Below, piece after piece: positions 8,251 through 16,298 of a stretch of 57,288 nt of DNA. Position 1 is the first letter of the stretch. Every line of letters begins with the position of its first letter. Location of the stretch: assembly GCA_949948775.1 (NCBI GenBank), contig CATLHC010000004.1, forward strand, positions 1 through 57,288. Reading direction: 5' to 3'. The position numbers and the translations under genes were made by a program. The DNA is from an uncultured Oscillospiraceae bacterium. Lineage in GTDB: Bacteria; Bacillota; Clostridia; Oscillospirales; Oscillospiraceae. Below the pieces are notes generated by a model. It was given only the letters and a program-made list of their open reading frames with translations. It was not told where the DNA came from and made no database searches.

Positions 8251-9045
8251 TCAATCGGAGAGATACTCCTCCAGGCAAAGCCCGCCGTCCATGATGGCCC
8301 TGGCGGCCTCCACGCCCACGTAGCGGTAGTGCCAGGGCTCGTAGCTGACGCCGGTGAGGCCGCTTTTCCCGGTGGGATAGCGCAGGATGAACCCATATTC
8401 GGCGCAGTGGGCCATGAGCCAGCGCTGGACGGGGGTGTCCTCCTGGCTCTTTTCCAGCAGCTGGTAGCCTGTGTCCACGATGTCCACCGCCAGGCCCAGC
8501 TGGTGCTCGCTGGTGCCGGGACGGGCCACCCAGGCGGCGGCCTGGGCCTCGGCCTCCTCTTGTATGTAACCCCGGGCCAGCCAATTTTGGACCTCCTCTT
8601 CAAAAAGACCCTCCTGACCCTCCCAGGTGCGGAAGGAGGAGCAGATCACCGGCTGAAGCCCCGCCGCCCGGCAGTCGTCCATCATGGCCTGGAGGGCGGG
8701 GTAGGCCCGGCTGTCGATGGCCTGCCCGCCCCGCAGCTGGGTCAGCTCCGGCACGGTGAAGTGCTCCGGCAGGGAGTGCTCCCAGTTGACCAGAACCAGG
8801 TTCCAGCCGCTCCCGTCGTAACCGGCGGAGGGCTTGTCCGACGCGGGGACGGGCGTGGGTGTGGGGAGCGGCGGCGCAGACTGCGCCGGGGCTGGGTTTT
8901 GCGCGTGCAGGGTTTTCGGGTCGGTCTGCTCATCCGGGTGATGGGTGGACGCGCCGGTCCAGCCGGTGATGAGACCGGCGGTGAATATAAGCAGGGCCAG
9001 GATGAGCAGCAGGGGCAGGGGGGACAGGCGGCGGGCGGTTTTCAT
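8251..9045 (-). CDS. VanY-like D-alanyl-D-alanine carboxypeptidase (peptidase M15B)
   Basis: This 264-residue zinc peptidase should trim the terminal D-Ala from peptidoglycan stem peptides at the cell surface. An N-terminal membrane anchor or signal (about residues 9-30) is followed by a Pro-rich linker and the M15B domain. SSFRT (R139), SEHQLGLAVD with zinc ligands H181 and D188, and EPWHYRYVG with catalytic E236 and ligand H239 are all present. A GGAGTG site precedes the ATG. It is the last gene of a minus-strand group with a two-component system. There are no vanHAX genes nearby, so this is wall maintenance rather than glycopeptide resistance (inference). Confidence 0.9.
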   Translation of the reverse strand: MKTARRLSPLPLLLILALLIFTAGLITGWTGASTHHPDEQTDPKTLHAQNPAPAQSAPPLPTPTPVPASDKPSAGYDGSGWNLVLVNWEHSLPEHFTVPELTQLRGGQAIDSRAYPALQAMMDDCRAAGLQPVICSSFRTWEGQEGLFEEEVQNWLARGYIQEEAEAQAAAWVARPGTSEHQLGLAVDIVDTGYQLLEKSQEDTPVQRWLMAHCAEYGFILRYPTGKSGLTGVSYEPWHYRYVGVEAARAIMDGGLCLEEYLSD

Positions 9046-9135
9046 TGCGGAACACTCCTTTGTATCGGCTATGTTTTCAGATTACCACGGTCCGCCGTCG
9101 AAATTGGCGCGTTTTTGCATCAAAGTGCCGTCATT

Positions 9136-9918
9136 TTATCCGTCGTAGCCGGTGGAGATGGTGCCATCCTCGGACCTGAGCGACCAGTCGAGGTCAAACT
9201 GTATGGACAGGTCGGTGGGGGCGCGGGAAGCGAAGAGATCCAGCCCGGTGCCGGAAATGGAATAGCTCAGGTTCACACCGGGGACGAATCGGGGGCCGTT
9301 TACGTCGATCTCCTGGACCTCCAGCGCCAAGAGGGTGAAATACCGCTCAAGCAGGGCCCGGAGATCGTCCGTATTATAGGCCATCCACTGGGACATGTTG
9401 GTGTCGTGGACATACAGGTGGATGGGCAGGCCGGTCTCGGCATCCAGAACGACATTGACAGATTTTTGATGGGATTTGATATTATAATCCCAGGAGATGT
9501 CCCAGAATGTGACGGGAGCCTGCGCGGCCTCCTCTGCGTCCCAGAGCAGGAGGCGGAAGGCCGTCACATCGTCAAAGGGCTCCTCCTCAAAAATCCATCC
9601 TGGGAGAACTTCTGCCTCGGTCAGCAGCTCCTGGGCCGACCGGGCCAGCGCCTTCTGCTGGGAGTCCTCCAAAACGACGTAGTCCCTGGAGGACAAGATG
9701 GTGCGGCTGGAGGAGAGCTGGCTGGCGTACAGCGTCATCCGGTCCAGCAGGGTGGAGGCCCGGACGACGGGCAGGGGGTCCGCGTCCAGCGCCTCGGCGT
9801 GGACATTGCCGAACAGCCGGGCGTCCCGGGCCTGGGAGGCCAGCGGGGGCAGTACCGCCGCGCCCAGGACGAGGAGGCAGGTCAGGGCGGGAAACAGCCA
9901 CTTTTTGACGCGCTTCAT
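9136..9918 (-). CDS. Exported or membrane-anchored protein of the two-component operon, family unknown
   Basis: This 260-residue protein starts with a signal or anchor sequence, MKRVKKWLFPALTCLLVLGA, ending near ASQARDA. The rest is soluble, with a mixed alpha/beta look and no catalytic motif that I recognise. Its ATG overlaps the stop of the histidine kinase gene by four bases (ATGA). It is therefore translated in step with the sensor and may be an accessory sensor or an envelope target (inference). The VanY-like gene follows about 90 bases later with its own ribosome site. Confidence 0.65.
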   Translation of the reverse strand: MKRVKKWLFPALTCLLVLGAAVLPPLASQARDARLFGNVHAEALDADPLPVVRASTLLDRMTLYASQLSSSRTILSSRDYVVLEDSQQKALARSAQELLTEAEVLPGWIFEEEPFDDVTAFRLLLWDAEEAAQAPVTFWDISWDYNIKSHQKSVNVVLDAETGLPIHLYVHDTNMSQWMAYNTDDLRALLERYFTLLALEVQEIDVNGPRFVPGVNLSYSISGTGLDLFASRAPTDLSIQFDLDWSLRSEDGTISTGYDG

Positions 9919-11315
9919 GCCTGATTTCCTCCCTTCAAACGGACCCGGACTGTGGTGCCCTGGCCCGGAACGCTCTCAAATTCCAGCGTGCCGCCGTGGA
10001 GCTCCACGACGCGGCGGCACAGGGACAGCCCCAGCCCCGCGCCGCCCTGGGCGCGGGAGCGGGACTTGTCCACCATGTAAAACGGTTCGGTGATGCGGCT
10101 CAGCTCCTCCGCGGGGATGCCCTTGCCGGTGTCCGACACCTGGATGAGATAACCCTCGGCCACGCTGCGGCCTAAGAGGAGGATGTGTCCGCCCGGCTGC
10201 GTGGCCTTCCGGGCGTTGTCCAGCAGGTTGAGGCACACGGTCTCCATCAGGTCGGGCTCCAGAGGGACCACGGCCGCCTCGGCCTCTACCTTCAGGTCAA
10301 GGCCCGCCTGCTCCATGGCGGGGCGCAGGGCGTTCCCCGCCCGCACCAAGAACGAGTCCATGGACATGGGCCGCAGTGGGAAGTCCTGCCGGTCCAGTAC
10401 AATCAGGTCCATCAGCTTTTGTGATAAAGCCTCCAGCCGCCGCCCCTCGCGGAAGATGTACCCGGCGCTCTCCTGAACCAGAGACGGCGCGGCGGGCCGG
10501 GACAGCAGCAGGTCGGCGTAGCCGATGATGGAGGTGAGGGGCGTCTTGATCTCGTGGGCGAAGCTGCCGGTGAAGTCCTTTTCCCGCCGGGCGGCGTCGG
10601 TGAGGGCCTGCACCTGTTCCTCGATCCGGGCGGCCATGGCGTTGAAGTCGGCGGACAGCCGGCCCAGCTCGTCGCCGCTGGTCACGGGTACCCGCTCATC
10701 CAGCTCGCCCGCCGCCATGCGCCGGGTGGCCTCGGACAGCCGGGTCAGAGGCCGGAGAATCAGGTGGGACACCACGAAAGACAACGCAGCCACCCCGGCG
10801 ATGAGGGCCAGCATCACCTGGAAAAAGCTCCGGTACTGGGCGGAGCGCTGGGCAAACAGGTAGGTCACATCCCGGCAGGTCTCCAGCCACACCGTCTCCC
10901 CCAGCAGGGTGAGGGCGCTGGCCCCGTGGAGGGCAAATGTGTCCTCGCCCACGCGCTCCAGCCGCCAACCCCGCTGATTGTCCGCCAGCCAGCCGGCGGG
11001 GGAGGGGGAGTCCCAAAACAGGCGGTCGCTGCTGCTGCCGCCCAACCGCTCCCCCGTCCCGTCGCTGAGCTGAAAATATGTGGTGGGGGGCACACCCTTG
11101 GCCAGCTGGGAAAGCTCCTCCCGCCCAGACAGGGGCTGCCCCTCCGCCTCCAAGGACAGGACATAGCGGAGCATATAGTCCTCCTGGTACAGCTCCTCCA
11201 CTTCTTGGTCCAGCGAGGCGCGGAACTGCCCGTCGATGAGCCAGAACCCGTTGAGGGAGCAGGCCAGAGTGGTGACGCACACCATAGAGCAGAACAGCTT
11301 CCAAAACAGCTTCAT
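9915..11315 (-). CDS. Sensor histidine kinase with HAMP domain
   Basis: This 466-residue membrane sensor has one transmembrane helix at the N-terminus (about 3-22), an extracellular domain of about 130 residues, and a second helix (about 165-187). A HAMP segment (LILRPLTRLSEATRRMAAGE) and a HisKA box with the phosphorylated H254 (FAHEIKTPLTSIIGY) follow. The ATP-binding boxes are NLLDNARKAT, VSDTGKGIP and GGAGLGLSLC. It is of the PhoR/VanS type. GAGGAGAGG precedes the ATG. It is separated from its response regulator by 91 bases holding two hairpins. Confidence 0.92.
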   Translation of the reverse strand: MKLFWKLFCSMVCVTTLACSLNGFWLIDGQFRASLDQEVEELYQEDYMLRYVLSLEAEGQPLSGREELSQLAKGVPPTTYFQLSDGTGERLGGSSSDRLFWDSPSPAGWLADNQRGWRLERVGEDTFALHGASALTLLGETVWLETCRDVTYLFAQRSAQYRSFFQVMLALIAGVAALSFVVSHLILRPLTRLSEATRRMAAGELDERVPVTSGDELGRLSADFNAMAARIEEQVQALTDAARREKDFTGSFAHEIKTPLTSIIGYADLLLSRPAAPSLVQESAGYIFREGRRLEALSQKLMDLIVLDRQDFPLRPMSMDSFLVRAGNALRPAMEQAGLDLKVEAEAAVVPLEPDLMETVCLNLLDNARKATQPGGHILLLGRSVAEGYLIQVSDTGKGIPAEELSRITEPFYMVDKSRSRAQGGAGLGLSLCRRVVELHGGTLEFESVPGQGTTVRVRLKGGNQA

Positions 11316-11336
11316 ATTTTCCTCTCCTCACCGTTG

Positions 11337-11421
11337 CCGGGCGCAAAACGCCCGGAGAGCGCCGCTTACGTGGCGAACTAAAAGTTCTTTTTGGGTACTT
11401 TTTCTTTCAAGAAAAAGTACC
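11337..11421 (-). repeat. Two hairpins between response regulator and kinase, one like the start of the larger intergenic repeat
   Basis: Read on the minus strand, GGTACTTTTTCTT pairs with AAGAAAAAGTACC (11394-11421), followed by CAAAAAGAAC. This resembles the first hairpin and following bases of the repeat copies at 50202 and 56477. The response regulator's stop codon TGA lies inside this hairpin. A second hairpin, CCGGGCG...CGCCCGG (11337-11355), follows before the kinase ribosome site. It may be a truncated repeat copy or an element adjusting kinase level (inference). Confidence 0.55.
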
Positions 11422-12075
11422 GACCTCCAGGCGGTAGCCCACCTTGTAGACGGCGACCAGCCGCTTCTCCAGCCCCAGCTTTTTGCGCATGCGCTGGATG
11501 TGGAGGTCCACGGTGCGGCTGTCTCCCAGGTACTCGTCGCCCCAAACCTTTTCATAGATGCGGTCCCGGTAGAGGGCGATGTTCTTGTTCTGGACAAACA
11601 GCAGCAGCAAATCGTACTCCTTGGCGGTCAGCGCCACGGGCACGCCGTCCCGGCGCACCGTGTGGGCGGCGGTGTCGATCTCGATGTCCGGCGGCAGGGA
11701 CAGCACCCGCCCCGTTTTGCCGCACCGGCGCAGCACCGTCTCCACCCGGGCCATCAGCTCCATCAGCTCGAAGGGCTTGGTGATGTAGTCCTCTGCCCCC
11801 AGGCGCAGCCCCTTTACCCGGTCCTCCACGGTCCCCTTGGCGGTGAGGAAGATGACGGGGACCTCCAGAGCGCGGCAGTATTCCAGCACCTCGTAGCCGT
11901 CCGCGCCGGGGAGCATGATGTCCAGCAGGACCAAATCGAAGGGCTCCTTTTCCAGCAGGTCGGCGGCGGTCAGGCCGTCGGGAGCCCAGGTGCAGCGGTA
12001 GTCCTCCCCGTCCAGGGCGGTCTGGACGAGGTGGGCGATGGCCTGCTCGTCCTCGGCGATGAGAATTTTGTTCAT
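11407..12075 (-). CDS. OmpR/PhoB-family response regulator
   Basis: This 222-residue protein has a receiver domain (residues 1-115) with the phospho-acceptor D52 in LVLLDIMLPGADG, acidic E8 and D9, and the conserved Lys in ITKPFELMEL. A winged-helix DNA-binding domain (about 130-222) follows, with LTAKEYDLLLLF and DSRTVDLHIQRMRKKLG. It should regulate the genes of its own operon, including the VanY-like carboxypeptidase (inference). GGAGGTGTCCC precedes the ATG. The last four residues and the stop are encoded by a hairpin repeat. Confidence 0.93.
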   Translation of the reverse strand: MNKILIAEDEQAIAHLVQTALDGEDYRCTWAPDGLTAADLLEKEPFDLVLLDIMLPGADGYEVLEYCRALEVPVIFLTAKGTVEDRVKGLRLGAEDYITKPFELMELMARVETVLRRCGKTGRVLSLPPDIEIDTAAHTVRRDGVPVALTAKEYDLLLLFVQNKNIALYRDRIYEKVWGDEYLGDSRTVDLHIQRMRKKLGLEKRLVAVYKVGYRLEVGTFS

Positions 12076-12090
12076 GGGACACCTCCAAAG

Positions 12091-12135
12091 GAAGGCCCCG
12101 CGTCTCCGCCCACCCGGCGGGGACGCAGGGCCTTT
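12091..12135. terminator. Hairpin between the BlaR1-like gene and the response regulator
   Basis: AAGGCCCCGCGTC pairs with GACGCAGGGCCTT, with one mismatch, around a GC-rich loop. Four Ts follow on the plus strand only. It lies in the 90-base gap after the BlaR1-like stop. It could end that transcript or sit in the leader of the response regulator mRNA; a TATACT box (12149-12154, minus strand) just upstream suggests the latter. Confidence 0.45.
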
Positions 12136-12165
12136 TGACCATGCGTATAGTATATCAGAGTTCCA

Positions 12166-14220
12166 TCATTTTTGCATCCCGGTTTGGAGCGGCAGCCAGA
12201 CGGCATCGGACTTAGCGTCCTGCTCCGTAATGGCGGCGGAATAGGTTTCTATGTCCACGGTTTTCCCATCCGCCACATATACGTATTTGTCCTCTTCGGG
12301 CAGGTCGCCGGGCAGGGAGACGCTGTAGGTGAACGGATGGAACTCCAATCCAGCCTCGGTGAAGGTGACCCTGGAATATCCCTGGCCCTGCCGGTCCCAT
12401 TCCGTGGAAAAGAGATAGTGGTCAAAAAAGGTGCCGTCCGTTTTGAGGTCCTGCATGGACTTGCACATACCGAAATAGCCGTACAGCCTCCCGTCAAGCT
12501 GGTGGAAAATTAGGTAAGTTTCGCCCACGCCCTCCTGGGCAATCCATAGGATCGGCTCATTCCGACCATCCCCGTCCAAATCGACCAGGGTATATTCGGA
12601 GGCCTCAAAGCCGGGGGCCATGGAGCCGGATTCCTTCTCCTCTTTCAGCAAATCGTCAAGGGTGATCCATTTTTCCAGGTCCACGCTGTAGAACAGCCCA
12701 TTTTGCAGGATATGCGAATAAGGACTCTCATAGAAAGGGTTTTGCTGGTTTTTATAGTAATCCTTCCCCGCGGTCAGCAGCTTGGCGGCGATGCGGGCGG
12801 CCCTCAGCGCCTCCTTGTCCGAGATGGACGCGGGATAAAAATGGGTCCCTCCCTCGGCGGAGCATTGCTCCCTTTGTACGGTTCCGTTGTCCAAATTCAC
12901 AAAGAGCACCCACCAGCCCACGTCGATATCGCTGCTGGACAGGGCGGCGGGCCGGGTGGAGATGGTGACCTCGGGGCCGGACCCGCCCTCCCAGTTGGCC
13001 TCGATATGGCCCTCGAGGCCGTCGGTGAAGGGCGGGTACATCAGGGTCAGCTCCGCCTCGTAATAGTCGCCGTGCCACCAGTCCGGATTCCAGAAGGCCC
13101 CGCGGGTCAGATCCACGCCGTCCACGGCGCCGTCCATACGGACGTAGGGATTGCCGTCGCTGCCGGTCACCAGGGAGAAGGTCAGATCGGCGGTGACGCT
13201 GGACGGGTCCCAGGGTTCCGGCTCCACCGCCGAGCCGAAGGCGCAGACACAGGACAGCGCCGTCAGCGCCATCGCCAGCACCGCCGCCCACAGCCACCGC
13301 TTGGGCAGACGGGCAATGCGCTCGACCCGTTCCCGCACGCTTTTTTGCCCGCCGGTCATGGTGGTGGCGCACCGGAGGAGGTCCGTGGGCCGGGGCTTCA
13401 CCGTGATGAGCGCCAGCAGGGTGCGGCCGTAGGCGAAGCGCTCCGCCTCGCCCAAGCGCTTCAGCGCCCCCTCGTCGCAGGCCAGCTCGCAGTCCCTCCG
13501 GCTCAGGACCGCCGCCAGCCACACCAGCGGATTCCACCAATGGAGGGCCAGCGCCGCGCTGCGCAGGACGTTCCAGATATGGTCCCCATGGGATGCGTGA
13601 ATGTACTCGTGGGTCAGGACGTGGCGGAGCATGTCCGGGTCCGCCACCGTCTCGGGGGTGATGTACACGGCGGGCCGCGCAAGCCCGAACAGGCAGGGGG
13701 AGGGGAGACCCGGCGTGACATAGACGGGGAGGGGGCAGTCCGCGCCCTCCAGCCGGGTCCGCACCCGCCGCAGGCGGTGGGCAAAGCTTGCGTTGGAGAG
13801 GAGGAACGCCGCCGCCATGGCCGCTGTTCCCGCCAGCCACAGCCAGCCCAGAATTCGCAAAACGGTCAAGGGCTCCACCCTGACGGTGACGGGCGCGGGG
13901 TCGGGATGATAGACCAGCACCTCCCCTTCCGGCGGCTCATCGGAGAGGGCCGGGGCGGCGGAGACAGCGGGGTACGGGACCTCCCATTCCGTCGGGTCCT
14001 CCATGAGCTGCTCCAGTCCGGTCTCCCGCAGGATGGACGTGCCGGTGGGGGAGGGGAACAGCTGCACCGGCACCAGCAGGCGCGCCAGCACCACCGCCCA
14101 CAAAGCGTACCGCAGCCCGGCGCCGACCCGCTTCCCCAGCAGCGCCCGCAGGGCCAGCACGGCCATGATCAGAAACGTGGAGGTGAGCGTCCATTCAGAG
14201 AGTACCGGCAGCAGCTTCAT
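12166..14220 (-). CDS. BlaR1/MecR1-type M56 metalloprotease sensor with unusual C-terminal domain
   Basis: This 684-residue protein starts like BlaR1. It has transmembrane helices at about 13-30, 35-55 and 120-145, then a cytoplasmic zinc-protease domain with H204-E-x-x-H208 (HEYIH) and RRDCELACDE, then a helix at about 308-330. Such proteins cleave or de-repress the partner BlaI repressor when a surface domain is engaged. Here the roughly 350-residue outer part lacks the STxK motif of a penicillin-binding sensor. It carries instead a calcium-type DLDGDGRNE motif near residue 555, so the signal is probably not a beta-lactam (inference). Its start overlaps the BlaI-like stop by four bases. Confidence 0.88.
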   Translation of the reverse strand: MKLLPVLSEWTLTSTFLIMAVLALRALLGKRVGAGLRYALWAVVLARLLVPVQLFPSPTGTSILRETGLEQLMEDPTEWEVPYPAVSAAPALSDEPPEGEVLVYHPDPAPVTVRVEPLTVLRILGWLWLAGTAAMAAAFLLSNASFAHRLRRVRTRLEGADCPLPVYVTPGLPSPCLFGLARPAVYITPETVADPDMLRHVLTHEYIHASHGDHIWNVLRSAALALHWWNPLVWLAAVLSRRDCELACDEGALKRLGEAERFAYGRTLLALITVKPRPTDLLRCATTMTGGQKSVRERVERIARLPKRWLWAAVLAMALTALSCVCAFGSAVEPEPWDPSSVTADLTFSLVTGSDGNPYVRMDGAVDGVDLTRGAFWNPDWWHGDYYEAELTLMYPPFTDGLEGHIEANWEGGSGPEVTISTRPAALSSSDIDVGWWVLFVNLDNGTVQREQCSAEGGTHFYPASISDKEALRAARIAAKLLTAGKDYYKNQQNPFYESPYSHILQNGLFYSVDLEKWITLDDLLKEEKESGSMAPGFEASEYTLVDLDGDGRNEPILWIAQEGVGETYLIFHQLDGRLYGYFGMCKSMQDLKTDGTFFDHYLFSTEWDRQGQGYSRVTFTEAGLEFHPFTYSVSLPGDLPEEDKYVYVADGKTVDIETYSAAITEQDAKSDAVWLPLQTGMQK

Positions 14221-14600
14221 CGCCTGGCCTCCCGTTCCGCCTCGTCCAGAATGGCCCGCAGCTGGGCGATCTGGTCCCGGCTCAGTCCCTCCTGCCTGGC
14301 CATGGCGCTCATCATCATGCCCACGCTGCCCTGGTACACCCGGGCCAGGAAGCTTTTTGTCTCAGCGACCACAGCCCGCTCCCGCTCCACCAGGGGGACG
14401 TAGGCCCTGCCCCGGCCCGCCTGCTCACAGCGCACCAGCCCCTTGGCCTCCATGCGGTGCAGGGTGGTGATGGTGGTGCTCCGGGCCCAGCCCACCGTTT
14501 TCTCCAATTCGCTGGAAATCTGCATCACCGTGCGGGGGCTTTGCTCCCACAGGCAGTTGAGGATGTTCCATTCGCTGGCGGTCAGTTTGATGTCCTCCAT
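14217..14600 (-). CDS. BlaI/MecI/CopY-family repressor
   Basis: This 127-residue winged-helix repressor contains LTASEWNILNCLWEQSPRTV, then a recognition region WARSTTITTLHRMEAKGLV, and a C-terminal dimerisation helix set. I start it at the ATG eight bases after a full AAGGAGGTG site rather than at an upstream in-frame ATG, because the upstream part runs through the operator. It should repress its own promoter and the BlaR1-like gene, and be removed by that protease. No beta-lactamase gene is present nearby. Confidence 0.93.
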   Translation of the reverse strand: MEDIKLTASEWNILNCLWEQSPRTVMQISSELEKTVGWARSTTITTLHRMEAKGLVRCEQAGRGRAYVPLVERERAVVAETKSFLARVYQGSVGMMMSAMARQEGLSRDQIAQLRAILDEAEREARR

Positions 14601-14610
14601 GGTCCCCACC

Positions 14611-14663
14611 TCCTTGTCTACGTTGTAGACATAGCGTAACACAAATAGTCGACAATGTCAACA
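14611..14663 (-). promoter_or_regulatory. Promoter and operator of the BlaI/BlaR1-like pair
   Basis: On the minus strand TTGACA is followed after 17 bases by TACGCT, then by a perfect dyad TGTCTAC-AAC-GTAGACA at about 14614-14631. A related half-site, TGTCGAC, lies just after the -35 box. The dyad covers the expected transcription start. Its central TACAAC-TAGA resembles BlaI/CopY operators of the TACA-TGTA kind. It is the likely repressor site. Confidence 0.75.
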
Positions 14664-14689
14664 AAAATTCGGCGGGTTACGAGATATAA

Positions 14690-14722
14690 AAAGTCCCTCC
14701 TGTCCACCGTACAGGAGGGACT
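14690..14722 (-). terminator. Intrinsic terminator of the nitrite/sulfite reductase gene
   Basis: AGTCCCTCCTGT pairs perfectly with ACAGGAGGGACT. On the minus strand the stem is followed by TTTTTATAT. It lies six bases after the reductase stop codon. Confidence 0.88.
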
Positions 14723-14728
14723 ATGCAT

Positions 14729-16276
14729 TCACTGGAGCGCTTCGTATTTGGCGATAATGGCGTCCCGCTCCTGGGGGTGGCTGTCGGACCAGGTCTGCCA
14801 GTCCTGTCCCTGAGCGGCGGCGGCCTGGCCCAGCTCCACCAGCATGGCGGGCAGGTCCCGCTCCAGAATGGTGGCAACACACTCGCCGAAGCGGGCCTTG
14901 CCCACCTTGTCGCTGCCGCCCAGGTACATGCGGAAGGCGGGCATAGGCACCTTGTCGATGGACTTCACGCCGCCCTGGAAGCCGATGGCTCCGGCCTGAT
15001 GCGCCGAGCAGCTGGAGGGGCAGCCGGAGAAGCACACCCGGGGCAGGGCCCCGTCGGGAATCCCGGCCTCGCGCACCGCGTCCACCGCAGCGCGCAAGGC
15101 GCTCTGGCTGTCCCGGACGCCCTGCTGGCAGACGGCGGCGCCGACGCAGGCCACGCTGTGCTCAAACTGGGTCTGAGCGCCGTCGGCGGTGGCCTCCAGC
15201 ACCTTCTCCGCCTCGCCGGCGGTGAGGTTGACGATATACAGGGTTTCCTCCGGGGCGACGCGCAGCTCCACCTGGGGCATATCCTTCAGCAGCTTATAGA
15301 GCTGCCCCGGCTTTTCCGAGGGCATCATCCCGCCAATGGGGTGATACTTGACCGCATACAGTCCGGGCTGCTTCTGGGGGATGACGCGGGGATTGGTGAT
15401 CTCGCTGTCCTCGGCCTTGTTCACGGGGGCGGGGGAGAGATCCAGGTCCAGTCCGCCCGCCGCCTTGGCGGCGGCCACGTTGTCCAGGAACGCTTTCCGC
15501 AGGTCCTCCTGCCCCAAGGTCTCCTGCATGAAGCGGGTGCGGGCACGGGTCCGGTTCTGATAGTTTCCATAGGCGCAGAAGGTGTCGATCATGGCTTTGA
15601 TATAATACAGGATTTCCCTGGGAGAAACGTGTTCCTCCACCAGCAGGCCCATGGTGGGGCTGAGCATCCCCAGCCCCCCGGCAATGCGCAGGGAGAAGGT
15701 GCCGTCCGCCTGGGCCTGGAAGCCCATGTCCCGGAAGGTGCTGTGGACGCAGTCGTCCGCGCCGTTGGAGATTGCCACTTTCAGCTTGCGGGGCATATGG
15801 ATGTCCCGTGCGACGGACAGCAGGTACTCCGTGGCCGCCTCCGCCCAGGGGAGCACGTCGAAGGCCTCCCCAGGCTGAACGCCGGACAAGGGACTGCACA
15901 TGACGTTGCGGGGATTGTCTCCGCCGCCGCCCCGGGTGAAGATGCCGCAGCCGATGGCCTCATCCATGAGGGCGGGCACCTGGGCGGGGGTGAGATCGTG
16001 GAGCTGGATGGCCTGGCAGGTGGTGAGCTTTACCCGGCGGACCTTGTTCCGCTCCACCGCGTCGGCCAGGAACTTCAGCCGCTCCAGGGTCATGCGCCCG
16101 CCTGGCATGCGCAGGCGCAGCATGTGCTTTCCCTCCTCCCGCTGGGCGTAGGTGCCGAAGCCGCCGGAGACGCCCTTGTACGCCTTGCGGTCCAGCTCGC
16201 CCCGGTCAAAGGCGGCGATGGTATCCTTGAAGCCCTCAATTTCCGCGCGGAAGGTATTGGTCCATTGTTCAGTCAT
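14729..16276 (-). CDS. Nitrite/sulfite reductase, siroheme [4Fe-4S] hemoprotein
   Basis: This 515-residue cytoplasmic enzyme reduces nitrite or sulfite by six electrons, using siroheme bridged to a [4Fe-4S] cluster. The cluster cysteines are complete: C377-x5-C383 and C419-x3-C423 (SGCPSSC). The two ferredoxin-like half-domains of the family are visible (QREEGKHMLRLRMPGG and TRGGGGDNPRN). Sequence alone does not separate nitrite from sulfite as the substrate. It starts 22 bases after the pfkA stop and is probably co-transcribed with it. I see no reductase flavoprotein or siroheme-synthesis gene in the window. Confidence 0.88.
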   Translation of the reverse strand: MTEQWTNTFRAEIEGFKDTIAAFDRGELDRKAYKGVSGGFGTYAQREEGKHMLRLRMPGGRMTLERLKFLADAVERNKVRRVKLTTCQAIQLHDLTPAQVPALMDEAIGCGIFTRGGGGDNPRNVMCSPLSGVQPGEAFDVLPWAEAATEYLLSVARDIHMPRKLKVAISNGADDCVHSTFRDMGFQAQADGTFSLRIAGGLGMLSPTMGLLVEEHVSPREILYYIKAMIDTFCAYGNYQNRTRARTRFMQETLGQEDLRKAFLDNVAAAKAAGGLDLDLSPAPVNKAEDSEITNPRVIPQKQPGLYAVKYHPIGGMMPSEKPGQLYKLLKDMPQVELRVAPEETLYIVNLTAGEAEKVLEATADGAQTQFEHSVACVGAAVCQQGVRDSQSALRAAVDAVREAGIPDGALPRVCFSGCPSSCSAHQAGAIGFQGGVKSIDKVPMPAFRMYLGGSDKVGKARFGECVATILERDLPAMLVELGQAAAAQGQDWQTWSDSHPQERDAIIAKYEALQ

Positions 16277-16298
16277 CCGGTGTTTCCTGCCTTTCTGA

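Noticed and set aside
8251-12075. Vancomycin-resistance cluster
   Set aside because: A VanY-like enzyme and a two-component system are present, but there are no vanH, ligase or vanX genes. Such enzymes are common in wall maintenance.
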